From: Herbiconiux gentiana | Lineage (GTDB): Bacteria; Actinomycetota; Actinomycetes; Actinomycetales; Microbacteriaceae | Assembly (NCBI RefSeq): GCF_024978135.1 | Contig: NZ_JANTEZ010000007.1 | Span: 56,782-120,781 of the forward strand | Reading direction: 5' to 3' | DNA length: 64,000 nt | In this document: piece after piece, positions 41,258 through 49,647 of the stretch | Position numbering within the stretch: the stretch's first letter is position 1 | Layout of the letters: each line of letters starts with the position of its first letter | The notes under the pieces: model-generated | Database searches by the model: none | What the model was told of the DNA's origin: nothing | The model's input: the letters and a program-made list of their open reading frames with translations, nothing else | Program-made: the position numbers and the translations under genes

Positions 41258-41355
41258 TCGTGAGTCAACAAAGATGCACCAGGAGTTGACGCCTTACAAG
41301 GGAGTAATGGCTACGCGCCTTTCCCCTTCACATCACGAAAGGGACTGACACCACC

Positions 41356-42480
41356 ATGTCAATGACGAAGAAACTGATGGCGCTCGCTGTCGTCGGCGGT
41401 CTCGCCGCCAGCCTCGCCGCCTGCAGCTCGGGCGGATCGACCGACGCCGGCAGCACCGACGGCGCCCAGGTCGCCGACTGCAACGTCGGCATCTCCATGC
41501 CGACCCGCAGCCTCGAGCGCTGGATCAACGACGGCGAAGGCCTGCAGAAGAAGCTGCAGGACGCCGGCTGCACCGTCGACCTGCAGTACGCAGACAACAA
41601 GACCGAGCAGCAGATCTCGCAGATCCAGAACCAGGTCGCCGGCGGATCGAAGATCCTCGTGGTCGCCGCCATCGACGGCGAGACCCTCGGCCCGGTGCTG
41701 GCCGACGCCAAGAAGCAGGACATCACGGTCATCGCCTACGACCGGCTGATCAACGGCACCCCCGACGTGGACTACTACGCGACCTTCGACAACTACAAGG
41801 TCGGACAGCTGCAGGGTCAGTACATCGAGGAGAAGCTGGGTCTCAAGGACGGCAAGGGTCCGTTCAACCTCGAACCCTTCGCCGGCAGCCCCGACGACAA
41901 CAACGCCGGCTTCTTCTTCCACGGCGCGTGGGACGTTCTCGAGCCATACGTCGAGAGCGGCAAGCTGGTCATCCCCTCCGGCAAGAACCCCGAGGGTGAG
42001 GACGGCTGGAAGGCCATCGGCATCCTCGGCTGGGGCTCGGACGACGCCCAGGCCGAGATGGACAACCGTCTCTCCTCGTTCTACACGGGCGGCGAGAAGG
42101 TCAACGTGGTGCTCTCCCCGAACGACAGCCTGGCCCTCGGCATCGAGGCCTCGCTGAAGTCGGCCGGCTACACCGCCGGCGCCGACTACCCGGTGATCAC
42201 CGGACAGGACGCCGACAAGGCGAACGTCGAGGCCATCCTCAACGACCTGCAGTCGATGACCGTCTGGAAGGACACCCGCGCGCTGGGTGACCGCGTGTTC
42301 GAGATGGTCCAGTCCATCGCCGCCGGTGAAGAGGTCGAGACCAACGACACCAAGACCTACGACAACGGCGAGAAGGTCGTCCCGGCCTACCTGCTCGACC
42401 CCGAGGTCGTCGTCAAGGACGACGTGCAGTCGAAGCTGATCGACTCCGGCTTCCTGAAGGCCTCCGACGTCGGGCTCTGA
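41356..42480 (+). CDS. chvE: Multiple-sugar-binding lipoprotein (ChvE family)
   Basis: A 374-aa lipoprotein: signal sequence, lipobox SLAACSSGG near residue 22, then a Gly/Ser/Thr linker. The sugar-binding domain has CNVGISMPTRSLERWINDGEGLQ, GSKILVVAAIDGETLGPVL, ITVIAYDRLINGTPDVDYYATFDNYKVGQLQG and VITGQDADKANVEAILNDLQSMTVWKDTR (in pieces), matching ChvE. That binding protein recognises xylose, arabinose, glucose and other monosaccharides for the GguAB (MmsAB) transporter. Adjacency to xylA favours xylose. AAGGGA lies 10 nt before ATG 41356. A strong hairpin separates it from the ATPase gene. Confidence 0.93.
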   Translation: MSMTKKLMALAVVGGLAASLAACSSGGSTDAGSTDGAQVADCNVGISMPTRSLERWINDGEGLQKKLQDAGCTVDLQYADNKTEQQISQIQNQVAGGSKILVVAAIDGETLGPVLADAKKQDITVIAYDRLINGTPDVDYYATFDNYKVGQLQGQYIEEKLGLKDGKGPFNLEPFAGSPDDNNAGFFFHGAWDVLEPYVESGKLVIPSGKNPEGEDGWKAIGILGWGSDDAQAEMDNRLSSFYTGGEKVNVVLSPNDSLALGIEASLKSAGYTAGADYPVITGQDADKANVEAILNDLQSMTVWKDTRALGDRVFEMVQSIAAGEEVETNDTKTYDNGEKVVPAYLLDPEVVVKDDVQSKLIDSGFLKASDVGL

Positions 42481-42502
42481 CCCGCGCTGAAGCGCTGACA
42501 CC

Positions 42503-42536
42503 ATCGGCGGCGGCCTCCACGGAGGCCGCCGCCGAT
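42503..42536 (+). terminator. Intercistronic hairpin between chvE and gguA
   Basis: ATCGGCGGCGGCCTCC and GGAGGCCGCCGCCGAT are perfectly complementary over 16 bp around AC (in practice about 14 bp with a 6-nt loop). Placed between the binding-protein and ATPase genes it probably stabilises the chvE message and attenuates downstream transcription, giving excess binding protein. This is inferred from position. Confidence 0.7.
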
Positions 42537-42579
42537 CATCCTGTTCAAACCCCTTTGCTTGAAGAGAGCGACGCGACCC

Positions 42580-44109
42580 ATGAGCAACGCGATTCTGTGG
42601 ATGCGCGACATCACCAAGGACTTCAACGGTGTGAAGGCGCTCGACGGCGTCTCGATCGTCGTGGAGCGCGGTGAGGTGCACGCCATCTGCGGTGAGAACG
42701 GCGCCGGAAAATCGACCCTGATGAAGGTGCTGTCGGGTGTCTACCCGCACGGCAGCTACGGCGGATCGATCGAGTTCGAAGGACACCCGACCGCCTACAA
42801 GACCATCAACGACAGCGAGCACGACGGCATCGTGATCATCCACCAGGAGCTCGCCCTGAGCCCCTACCTGTCGATCGCCGAGAACATCTTCCTCGGCAAC
42901 GAGAACGCCTCCCGGGGCATCATCGACTGGAACAAGACCAATCGCGAGGCCGCCGTGCTGCTCGCCCGGGTCGGCTTGAACGAGAACCCGGCCACCCCGG
43001 TGCTCGAGCTCGGCGTCGGCAAGCAGCAGCTGGTCGAAATCGCGAAGGCGCTGTCCAAGCGGGTGAAGCTGCTGATCCTCGACGAGCCGACCGCCGCGCT
43101 GAACGACGACGACTCCGAGCACCTGCTCACCCTGATCAACCACCTGCGCGAGCAGGGCATCACCTGCATCATCATCAGCCACAAGCTGAAGGAGATCCGC
43201 AAGATCGCCGACACCGTCACGATCATCCGCGACGGCAAGACGATCGAGTCGTTCTCGATGAAGGAGGCCGACGCGACCGAGGCGCGGATCATCCGCTCGA
43301 TGGTCGGCCGCCCGCTCGACAACCAGTTCCCGCCCCGCACGCCGGACATCGGCGAGGAGTACTTCCGGGTCGAGAACTGGACGGCGTACCACCCGGTCGA
43401 CACCGAGCGGAAGGTCGTCGACGACGCCTCCTTCACGGTGCGGGCGGGCGAGATCGTCGGTTTCGCGGGGCTGATGGGCGCCGGGCGCACCGAGCTCGCG
43501 ATGAGCATCTTCGGCCGCTCCTACGGCACGAACATCTCGGGCAAGGTCTACAAAGCGGGCAAGGAGATCCAGACCCGCACGGTGAGCGAGGCGATCCAGA
43601 ACGGCCTGGCCTACGCCACGGAGGACCGCAAGAAGTTCGGCCTGAACCTCATCGGCGACATCTCCGAGAACATCTCGGCCGCGGCGCTGCAGAAGCTCGC
43701 CAAGGGCGGGGTGGTCGACCGCAACCAGGAGAACAAGGTGGCCGACGGCTACCGCGCCTCGATGAACATCAAGGCGCCCTCGGTGTCGTCGATCGTGGGC
43801 AAGCTCTCGGGCGGCAACCAGCAGAAGGTCGTGCTGTCGAAGTGGATGTTCACCGGGCCCGACGTGCTCATCCTCGACGAGCCCACCCGCGGCATCGACG
43901 TGGGAGCGAAGTACGAGATCTACGGCATCATCAACCAGCTCGCGGCCGAGGGCAAGGCGGTCATCGTCATCTCCTCAGAGCTGCCCGAGCTGATCGGTCT
44001 CTCCGACCGCATCTACACCATCTCCGAAGGCCGGATCACCGGCGAGGTCGTCCGTGAGGACGCGACGCAGGAAACACTCATGCACTACATGACCGCGGGA
44101 AGGGACTGA
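42580..44109 (+). CDS. gguA: Multiple-monosaccharide ABC transporter ATP-binding protein (GguA/MmsA)
   Basis: A 509-aa protein with two fused ATPase domains, usual for CUT2-family sugar importers. The N-terminal domain has Walker [10 protein letters not shown] near residue 38 and Walker [14 protein letters not shown]. The C-terminal domain has the degenerate Walker [11 protein letters not shown] and the signature [15 protein letters not shown] with [34 protein letters not shown] is typical of GguA. ATG 42580 follows a GAAGAGAG purine run. It is cotranscribed with the permease gene 5 bp downstream. Confidence 0.94.
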   Translation: MSNAILWMRDITKDFNGVKALDGVSIVVERGEVHAICGENGAGKSTLMKVLSGVYPHGSYGGSIEFEGHPTAYKTINDSEHDGIVIIHQELALSPYLSIAENIFLGNENASRGIIDWNKTNREAAVLLARVGLNENPATPVLELGVGKQQLVEIAKALSKRVKLLILDEPTAALNDDDSEHLLTLINHLREQGITCIIISHKLKEIRKIADTVTIIRDGKTIESFSMKEADATEARIIRSMVGRPLDNQFPPRTPDIGEEYFRVENWTAYHPVDTERKVVDDASFTVRAGEIVGFAGLMGAGRTELAMSIFGRSYGTNISGKVYKAGKEIQTRTVSEAIQNGLAYATEDRKKFGLNLIGDISENISAAALQKLAKGGVVDRNQENKVADGYRASMNIKAPSVSSIVGKLSGGNQQKVVLSKWMFTGPDVLILDEPTRGIDVGAKYEIYGIINQLAAEGKAVIVISSELPELIGLSDRIYTISEGRITGEVVREDATQETLMHYMTAGRD

Positions 44110-44114
44110 CCCCG

Positions 44115-45335
44115 ATGACGAACACTGCCACCGAAGCACCGACCGAGCCCTCGGGCCCGGCCCCGGTCAAGTCGCCCCGCCGCATGCGGGTCGACCTCCG
44201 TCAGTACGGCATCCTCGCCGCCCTGGCGATCATCATCCTGCTGTTCGAGGTGCTGACCAACGGGCGCCTGCTGATGCCCGGCAACATCAACAACCTGATC
44301 CAGCAGAACTCCTACGTGCTGATCCTCGCGATCGGCATGGTGATCGTCATCATCGCCGGCCACATCGACCTCTCGGTCGGTTCGGTCGTCGCGCTGGTGG
44401 GAGCTGTCGCCGCCCTCGCCATGAACAGTTGGGGCCTGCCCTGGTGGGCCGCCGTGCTGCTCGCCCTCGTGGTGGGCGCCGTGATCGGCGCGTGGCAGGG
44501 CTTCTGGGTCGCCTTCGTCGGCATCCCGGCGTTCATCGTGACGCTCGCCGGCATGCTGATCTTCCGCGGCCTGACGCTGGTGCTGCTCACGGGCGGCACC
44601 ATCTCGGGACTGCCCGACGAGTTCACCGCCATCGGCGCCGGCTGGCTGCCGCCGCTGCTCGGCGAGGCGCTCGACGGTCGCGACACCCTGACGCTGCTGC
44701 TCGGCGTGCTGGCCTCGGTGGCCTTCATCGTGCAGCAGGTGCGCACCCGCGCCACGCTGCGCAAGCTCGAGCTGCCGCGCGAGCCCGCCGTCTCCGCGAT
44801 CGTGAAGTCGGCCATCCTGGTCATCGCCGTGATGGCGCTGGCCTGGCAGCTGAGCGCGTACTCGGGCACCCCGATCATCCTGATCATCCTCGCCGTGCTC
44901 ATCCTGCTGTACACCTTCGTGCTCAACCGCACGGTGTTCGGCCGCCACGTCTACGCGATGGGCGGCAACCTGTTCGCCGCGCAGATGAGCGGTGTGAAGA
45001 CCCAGTGGGTGAACTTCTTCATCTTCGTGAACATGGGTGTGCTCGCCGCCCTCGCCGGTGTGGTCGCCACCGCCCGCGCGGGGTCGGCCGTCGCGAGCGC
45101 CGGTCAGAGCTACGAGCTCGACGCCATCGCCGCCGTGTTCATCGGTGGAGCGGCGGTGCAGGGCGGTGTCGGAACCGTGGTCGGCGCCGTCATCGGTGGT
45201 CTCGTGATGGGCGTGCTGAACATGGGCCTGTCGATCCTCTCGGTCGACGCCGCCTGGCAGCAGGCCATCAAGGGAATGGTGCTGCTGCTCGCCGTGGCGT
45301 TCGACATCATCAACAAGCGGCGGTCGGGCCGCTGA
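44115..45335 (+). CDS. gguB: Multiple-monosaccharide ABC transporter permease (GguB/MmsB)
   Basis: A 406-aa inner-membrane permease of the CUT2 family. After a cytoplasmic Pro/Glu-rich N-terminus, hydrophobic helices include YVLILAIGMVIVIIAGHIDLSVGSVVALVGAV, the family signature with HIDLSVGS. FVGIPAFIVTLAGMLIFRGL and YAMGGNLFAAQMSGVKTQWVNFFIFVNMGVLAALAG follow, and the conserved IGGAAVQGGVGTVVGAVIGG precedes the last helices. The extra length relative to RbsC fits the GguB branch. A terminator-like hairpin follows 31 nt after the stop. Confidence 0.94.
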   Translation: MTNTATEAPTEPSGPAPVKSPRRMRVDLRQYGILAALAIIILLFEVLTNGRLLMPGNINNLIQQNSYVLILAIGMVIVIIAGHIDLSVGSVVALVGAVAALAMNSWGLPWWAAVLLALVVGAVIGAWQGFWVAFVGIPAFIVTLAGMLIFRGLTLVLLTGGTISGLPDEFTAIGAGWLPPLLGEALDGRDTLTLLLGVLASVAFIVQQVRTRATLRKLELPREPAVSAIVKSAILVIAVMALAWQLSAYSGTPIILIILAVLILLYTFVLNRTVFGRHVYAMGGNLFAAQMSGVKTQWVNFFIFVNMGVLAALAGVVATARAGSAVASAGQSYELDAIAAVFIGGAAVQGGVGTVVGAVIGGLVMGVLNMGLSILSVDAAWQQAIKGMVLLLAVAFDIINKRRSGR

Positions 45336-45366
45336 CACCCGCGCCGGTCACCCGGCGTTAAGCTTC

Positions 45367-45394
45367 GGGGGCGGTCGTCACAACGGCCGCCCCC
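45367..45394 (+). terminator. Terminator after the chvE-gguAB operon
   Basis: GGGGGCGG-T-CGT pairs with ACG-G-CCGCCCCC (12 bp including one G-T) around CACA and is followed by TTCG. It separates the transporter operon from the ROK regulator. Confidence 0.7.
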
Positions 45395-45477
45395 TTCGCG
45401 TCCCCGCCCGCTGCCCTGTTCCCCGCCGCCCACCACCTGCCGCCCACCACCCGCCACCCGCCGTCCGAGGAGGTCCT

Positions 45478-46683
45478 TTGTCCATCCTCGGTACCCCGCG
45501 CCCGGTCAGCGCCGGCGTCGGCAACAGCAACGACCAGACCCGCCGGCACAACCTGTCGACCATCCTGACCACCCTGCACCACGGCGGCGCGCAGACCCGG
45601 GCCGACCTCACGCGGCGCCTGGGCCTCAACCGCTCGACCATCGCCGCCCTCGTCGGCGAGCTCGTCGACCTGGGCCTCGCGCACGAGACGGCCAGCACCG
45701 AGCACGGCGGCGTCGGCCGACCGAGCCCGACGGTCACCCCCTCGGAGCAGGTCGCCGCGATCGCCGTGAACCCCGACACCGACGCCATCATCATCGGCCT
45801 CGTGGGGCTCGGCGGTGTGGTGCACAAGCGCATCCGCTACGAGACCGCGGGCGTGCCGACCGTGCGCGAGACGGTGAACATCGTCAAGGCCGTCATCGAC
45901 GGGATGCGCAGCGAGCTCGACACCTCCTTCCGCATCGCGGGCGTCGGCATCGCCGTGCCCGGCCTGGTGCGGGCCGACACCGGTGTGGTCACGCTGGCGC
46001 CCCACCTCGACTGGCACGACGAGCCGCTCGCCGAGCTGGTGACCGAGGCGCTGGGGTACCCGGCGACGGTCGCCAACGACGCCAAGGCGGGCATCATCGC
46101 CGAGAGCGTCTACGGCGCCGGCCGCGGCATCGACGACCTCGTGTACGTCAACGGCAGCGCCAGCGGCATCGGCGGCGGCGTGCTCGTCGGCGGCGTGCCG
46201 CTGCGGGGCGCGCAGGGCTACGCCGCCGAGCTCGGTCACATCAGCGTGGCGGGCGGCGGTACCGACTGCCACTGCGGCCGCGTCGGCTGCCTCGAGACCG
46301 AGGTGCACCTCGCGGGGCTGCTCGCGGCGATGGGGCGCGAGCACCTCGACGCCGACGAGTTCGACCGGCTGCTGCTGACGAGCTCCGACCCGGCGGTCGA
46401 GGCAGAGATCACGCGGCAGCTCGACGTGCTGACCCTAGCGCTGGCCGACTTCGTGAGCGTGTTCAATCCCTCCCGCATCCTGCTCGGGGGGTTCCTCGGG
46501 TCGCTGTTCGCCGCGCATCCGGAGCGCATCGTCGACGGCGTGCGGGCGGCCTCGTTCGCCCAGCTGGCCGACGAGCTCACCATCGAACGGGCCCAGCTGC
46601 GGTCGCGGCTGCTCATCGTGGGGGCGGCCGAGATCGCCTTCGAGCAGCTGCTCGCCGACCCCGCGGGCATGTGGCAGCGGTGA
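45478..46683 (+). CDS. ROK-family transcriptional regulator (XylR-type)
   Basis: A 401-aa regulator with N-terminal winged HTH (NLSTILTTLHHGGAQTRADLTRRLGLNRSTIAALVGELVDLGL, in pieces). Its ROK sugar-kinase-like domain has the nucleotide loop NGSASGIGGGVLVGG and the zinc motif CHCGRVGCLE. The start is TTG 45478 behind AGGAGG. The position beside chvE-gguAB and xylA makes it a likely xylose-responsive repressor of those divergent genes. Ligand and operators are inference. Confidence 0.88.
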   Translation: MSILGTPRPVSAGVGNSNDQTRRHNLSTILTTLHHGGAQTRADLTRRLGLNRSTIAALVGELVDLGLAHETASTEHGGVGRPSPTVTPSEQVAAIAVNPDTDAIIIGLVGLGGVVHKRIRYETAGVPTVRETVNIVKAVIDGMRSELDTSFRIAGVGIAVPGLVRADTGVVTLAPHLDWHDEPLAELVTEALGYPATVANDAKAGIIAESVYGAGRGIDDLVYVNGSASGIGGGVLVGGVPLRGAQGYAAELGHISVAGGGTDCHCGRVGCLETEVHLAGLLAAMGREHLDADEFDRLLLTSSDPAVEAEITRQLDVLTLALADFVSVFNPSRILLGGFLGSLFAAHPERIVDGVRAASFAQLADELTIERAQLRSRLLIVGAAEIAFEQLLADPAGMWQR

Positions 46684-46720
46684 GCCGGAGGGCTCGCGGC
46701 CGGGGCGCCGCGGTGGGCCG

Positions 46721-47473
46721 GTGGCCGCGGTGATCGGCGCCGAACGGCGCGAGCTGCTGCTGGCGCGGCTGGACGAGCACGGCATCATCCGGCTCGAGGA
46801 GTCGGCGGCCGCCCTCGGCGTCTCGACCATGACCGTGCGGCGCGACCTCGAGGCGCTCGAGCACGAGGGCGTGGTGACGCGCGTGCGGGGCGGAGCCGTC
46901 GCCACCGTCAAGGCGCGCTCCTTCACCGAGCGGCAGGGCGTCGACGACGCGGCGAAGACGGTGATCGCCCAGAAGGCCCTCGACCTGGTGCCGGCCACGG
47001 GGTCGATCGCGGTCGACGCCTCCTCGACCTCGCAGCACCTGCTCGCCCAGCTCCGGCCGGCCACGGAGCTCGTGATCGCCACCAACTCCGCCCACAACCA
47101 CGCCCGGGCGCGCACCGTGCGGGGGGTGCGCGCCGTGCTGATCGGCGGCGAGCTCGAGCCCCGCACCGAGAGCTTCGTCGGCCCGATCGCCTGCGCCGCG
47201 GCGGGCATGCTCACCTACGACCGCTTCTTCACCAGCGCCAGCGCGGTCGACGCCGAGCACGGCACCACCGAGACGATCATCGAGGAGGCGCAGGTGAAGC
47301 GCGAGCTCGTGCGCGCCGCCCGCGAGACCGTGCTGCTGCTGGACTCCTCGAAGCTCTCGCGCCGGGCCATGGCCGTCGCCATCCCGTGGTCGGGCATATC
47401 GCTGCTCGTCACCGAGCTCGATCCGGCGGATGCGCGGCTCGACCCGCTCCGCGATCTCGTCGAGCTGCGCTGA
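46721..47473 (+). CDS. DeoR-family transcriptional regulator (first copy)
   Basis: A 250-aa sugar-phosphate-responsive regulator. The HTH is ERRELLLARLDEHGIIRLEESAAALGVSTMTVRRDLEALEHEGVVTRVRGGA (in pieces), the standard DeoR opening. The C-terminal ribose-5-phosphate-isomerase-like sensor has VAVDASSTSQHLL, ATNSAHN and GGELEPRTESFVGP. The start is GTG 46721, or GTG 46730. It sits between the ROK gene and the rhamnulose-phosphate aldolase gene, so it could control the latter. It is about 40% similar by eye to the second DeoR gene at 51100. Confidence 0.87.
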   Translation: MAAVIGAERRELLLARLDEHGIIRLEESAAALGVSTMTVRRDLEALEHEGVVTRVRGGAVATVKARSFTERQGVDDAAKTVIAQKALDLVPATGSIAVDASSTSQHLLAQLRPATELVIATNSAHNHARARTVRGVRAVLIGGELEPRTESFVGPIACAAAGMLTYDRFFTSASAVDAEHGTTETIIEEAQVKRELVRAARETVLLLDSSKLSRRAMAVAIPWSGISLLVTELDPADARLDPLRDLVELR

Positions 47474-47533
47474 TCGGCGAACCGCCGAGCGCGCGAGCCA
47501 CTCGCCCAGTGGGCCGCCGCCCGGGCCGAACCG

Positions 47534-47577
47534 TTGACCCCGGCCCGACGCGGTGTTATGTTCTGTGAAGTTAACAC
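47534..47577 (+). promoter_or_regulatory. Promoter/operator of the rhamnulose-phosphate aldolase gene
   Basis: TTGACC (47534-47539), 17 nt, TATGTT (47557-47562). The inverted repeat GTGTTA-N13-TAACAC (47553-47577) overlaps the -10. Both the box CGGTGTTA(T/C)(G/A)TT and GTTCTGTGAA (47560-47569) recur in the promoter at 51969-52019, implying a shared regulator. Confidence 0.65.
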
Positions 47578-47601
47578 GCCATGACATCCAATGGAGCATC
47601 C

Positions 47602-49638
47602 ATGACCTCGCAGGCCGCCGCCGAGCTGATCGCGCGCTCGAACCGACTCGGTTCCGACCCCAAGAACACCAACTACGCCGGAGGCAACACCTCGGCCAAG
47701 GGCCTCGAGGTCGACCCGGTCACCGGCGAGGACGTCGAGCTGATGTGGGTCAAGGGCTCGGGCGGCGACCTCGGCACCCTGACCGAGTCGGGCCTCGCCG
47801 TGCTGCGCGTCGACCGCCTGCGCGCGCTCACGAACGTCTACCCCGGCGTCGACCGCGAGGACGAGATGGTCGCCGCCTTCGACTACACCCTGCACGGCAA
47901 GGGCGGCGCGACCCCTTCGATCGACACCGCGATGCACGGTCTCGTCGACGCCGCGCACGTCGACCACCTGCACCCCGACTCGGGCATCGCCATCGCGACG
48001 GCCGCCGACGGCGAAGGGCTGACCCGCACGATCTTCGGCGACAAGGTGGTCTGGGTGCCGTGGCGCCGCCCCGGCTTCCAGCTCGGGCTCGACATCGCCG
48101 CCATCAAGGCCTCGAACCCCGAGGCGGTGGGCTGCATCCTGGGCGGGCACGGCATCACCGCGTGGGGCGACACGAGCGAGGAGTCGGAGCGCAACTCGCT
48201 CTGGATCATCGACACCGCCGCCGAGTACATCGCGGCCCACGGCCGCCCCGAGCCCTTCGGCCCCGCGCTCGACGGCTACGGCGCCCTGCCCGAGGCCGAG
48301 CGCCGCGCGAAGGCCGCCGCCCTGGCGCCCACGATCCGCGGGCTCGCCTCGACCGACCGGGCGCAGGTCGGTTCGTTCACCGACGCCGAGGTCGTGCTCG
48401 ACTTCCTGGCGTCGGCCGAGCATCCGCGCCTCGCCGCCCTCGGCACGAGCTGCCCCGACCACTTCCTGCGCACCAAGGTCAAGCCGCTCGTGCTCGACCT
48501 CCCGGCCGACGCGAGCGTCGAGGACTCGATCGCCCGACTCAAGGAGCTGCACGCGGCCTACCGCGAGGACTACGCCGGCTACTACGAGCGCAACGCCGTC
48601 GAGGGCTCCCCCGCCATGCGCGGCGCCGACCCGGCCATCGTGCTCGTGCCGGGTGTCGGCATGTTCAGCTACGGCGCGAACAAGCAGACCGCCCGCGTGG
48701 CCGGCGAGTTCTACATCAACGCGATCAACGTGATGCGGGGCGCCGAGGCGCTGAGCAGCTACGCCCCGATCGACGAGGCCGAGAAGTTCCGCATCGAGTA
48801 CTGGGCGCTCGAGGAGGCGAAGCTGCAGCGGTTGCCGAAGCCGAAGTCGCACGCCACCCGCATCGCACTGGTGACCGGCGCCGCCTCGGGCATCGGCAAG
48901 GCCATCGCCACCCGGCTCGCCGCCGAGGGCGCCTGCGTCGTCATCGCCGACCTCGATCTCGCGAAGGCCGAGGCGGCCGCCGCCGAGCTCGGGTCGACCG
49001 ACGTCGCGATCGGCGTGCAGGCCGACGTCACCAGCGAGGCCGAGATCCGGGCCGGCGTCGAGGCGGCGCTGCTGCAGTTCGGCGGGCTCGACCTGGTCGT
49101 CAACAACGCGGGCCTGTCGATCTCCAAGCCGCTGCTGGAGACCACCGAGAAGGACTGGGACCTTCAGCACGACGTGATGTCGAAGGGCTCCTTCCTCGTC
49201 TCGAAGGCGGCCGCGAAGGTGCTGATCGAGCAGGAGATGGGCGGCGACATCGTCTACATCTCGTCGAAGAACTCCGTCTTCGCCGGGCCGAACAACATCG
49301 CCTACTCGGCGACCAAGGCCGACCAGGCGCACCAGGTGCGGCTGCTCGCGGCCGAGCTCGGCGAGTTCGGCGTGAAGGTCAACGGCATCAACCCCGACGG
49401 TGTCGTGCGCGGCTCGGGCATCTTCGCCGGCGGCTGGGGCGCCAAGCGCGCCGCGGTCTACGGCGTGCCCGAGGAGGAGCTCGGGGCCTACTACGCCCAG
49501 CGCACGCTGCTGAAGCGCGAGGTGCTGCCCGACCACGTGGCGAACGCCGTGGCCGTGCTCACGGGCAGCGACCTCACCCACACCACGGGCCTGCACGTCC
49601 CCGTCGACGCGGGCGTCGCCGCGGCCTTCCTCCGTTAG
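47602..49638 (+). CDS. rhaEW: Bifunctional rhamnulose-1-phosphate aldolase / lactaldehyde dehydrogenase-type SDR
   Basis: A 678-aa fusion. The N-terminal class II aldolase domain (SNRLGSDPKNTNYAGGNTSAKG, VKGSGGDLGTLTESGL, zinc ligands in AHVDHLHPDSG, ILGGHGITAWG) would split L-rhamnulose-1-phosphate to dihydroxyacetone phosphate and L-lactaldehyde. From about residue 420 a short-chain dehydrogenase domain (ALVTGAASGIGKAIA, NNAG, YSATKADQ) would oxidise or reduce the lactaldehyde. The layout is that of known bifunctional RhaD/RhaEW proteins. ATG 47602 is chosen because GGAG precedes it and it gives a short N-terminus; ATG 47581 would add seven residues. rhaB follows after 9 nt. Confidence 0.93.
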   Translation: MTSQAAAELIARSNRLGSDPKNTNYAGGNTSAKGLEVDPVTGEDVELMWVKGSGGDLGTLTESGLAVLRVDRLRALTNVYPGVDREDEMVAAFDYTLHGKGGATPSIDTAMHGLVDAAHVDHLHPDSGIAIATAADGEGLTRTIFGDKVVWVPWRRPGFQLGLDIAAIKASNPEAVGCILGGHGITAWGDTSEESERNSLWIIDTAAEYIAAHGRPEPFGPALDGYGALPEAERRAKAAALAPTIRGLASTDRAQVGSFTDAEVVLDFLASAEHPRLAALGTSCPDHFLRTKVKPLVLDLPADASVEDSIARLKELHAAYREDYAGYYERNAVEGSPAMRGADPAIVLVPGVGMFSYGANKQTARVAGEFYINAINVMRGAEALSSYAPIDEAEKFRIEYWALEEAKLQRLPKPKSHATRIALVTGAASGIGKAIATRLAAEGACVVIADLDLAKAEAAAAELGSTDVAIGVQADVTSEAEIRAGVEAALLQFGGLDLVVNNAGLSISKPLLETTEKDWDLQHDVMSKGSFLVSKAAAKVLIEQEMGGDIVYISSKNSVFAGPNNIAYSATKADQAHQVRLLAAELGEFGVKVNGINPDGVVRGSGIFAGGWGAKRAAVYGVPEEELGAYYAQRTLLKREVLPDHVANAVAVLTGSDLTHTTGLHVPVDAGVAAAFLR

Positions 49639-49647
49639 GCTCCGGAC

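Noticed and set aside
39892..47473. Complete xylose operon including xylulokinase
   Set aside because: xylA, a transporter and a ROK regulator are present, but no xylulokinase lies in this part. The FGGY kinases at 49648 and 61634 belong to other operons.
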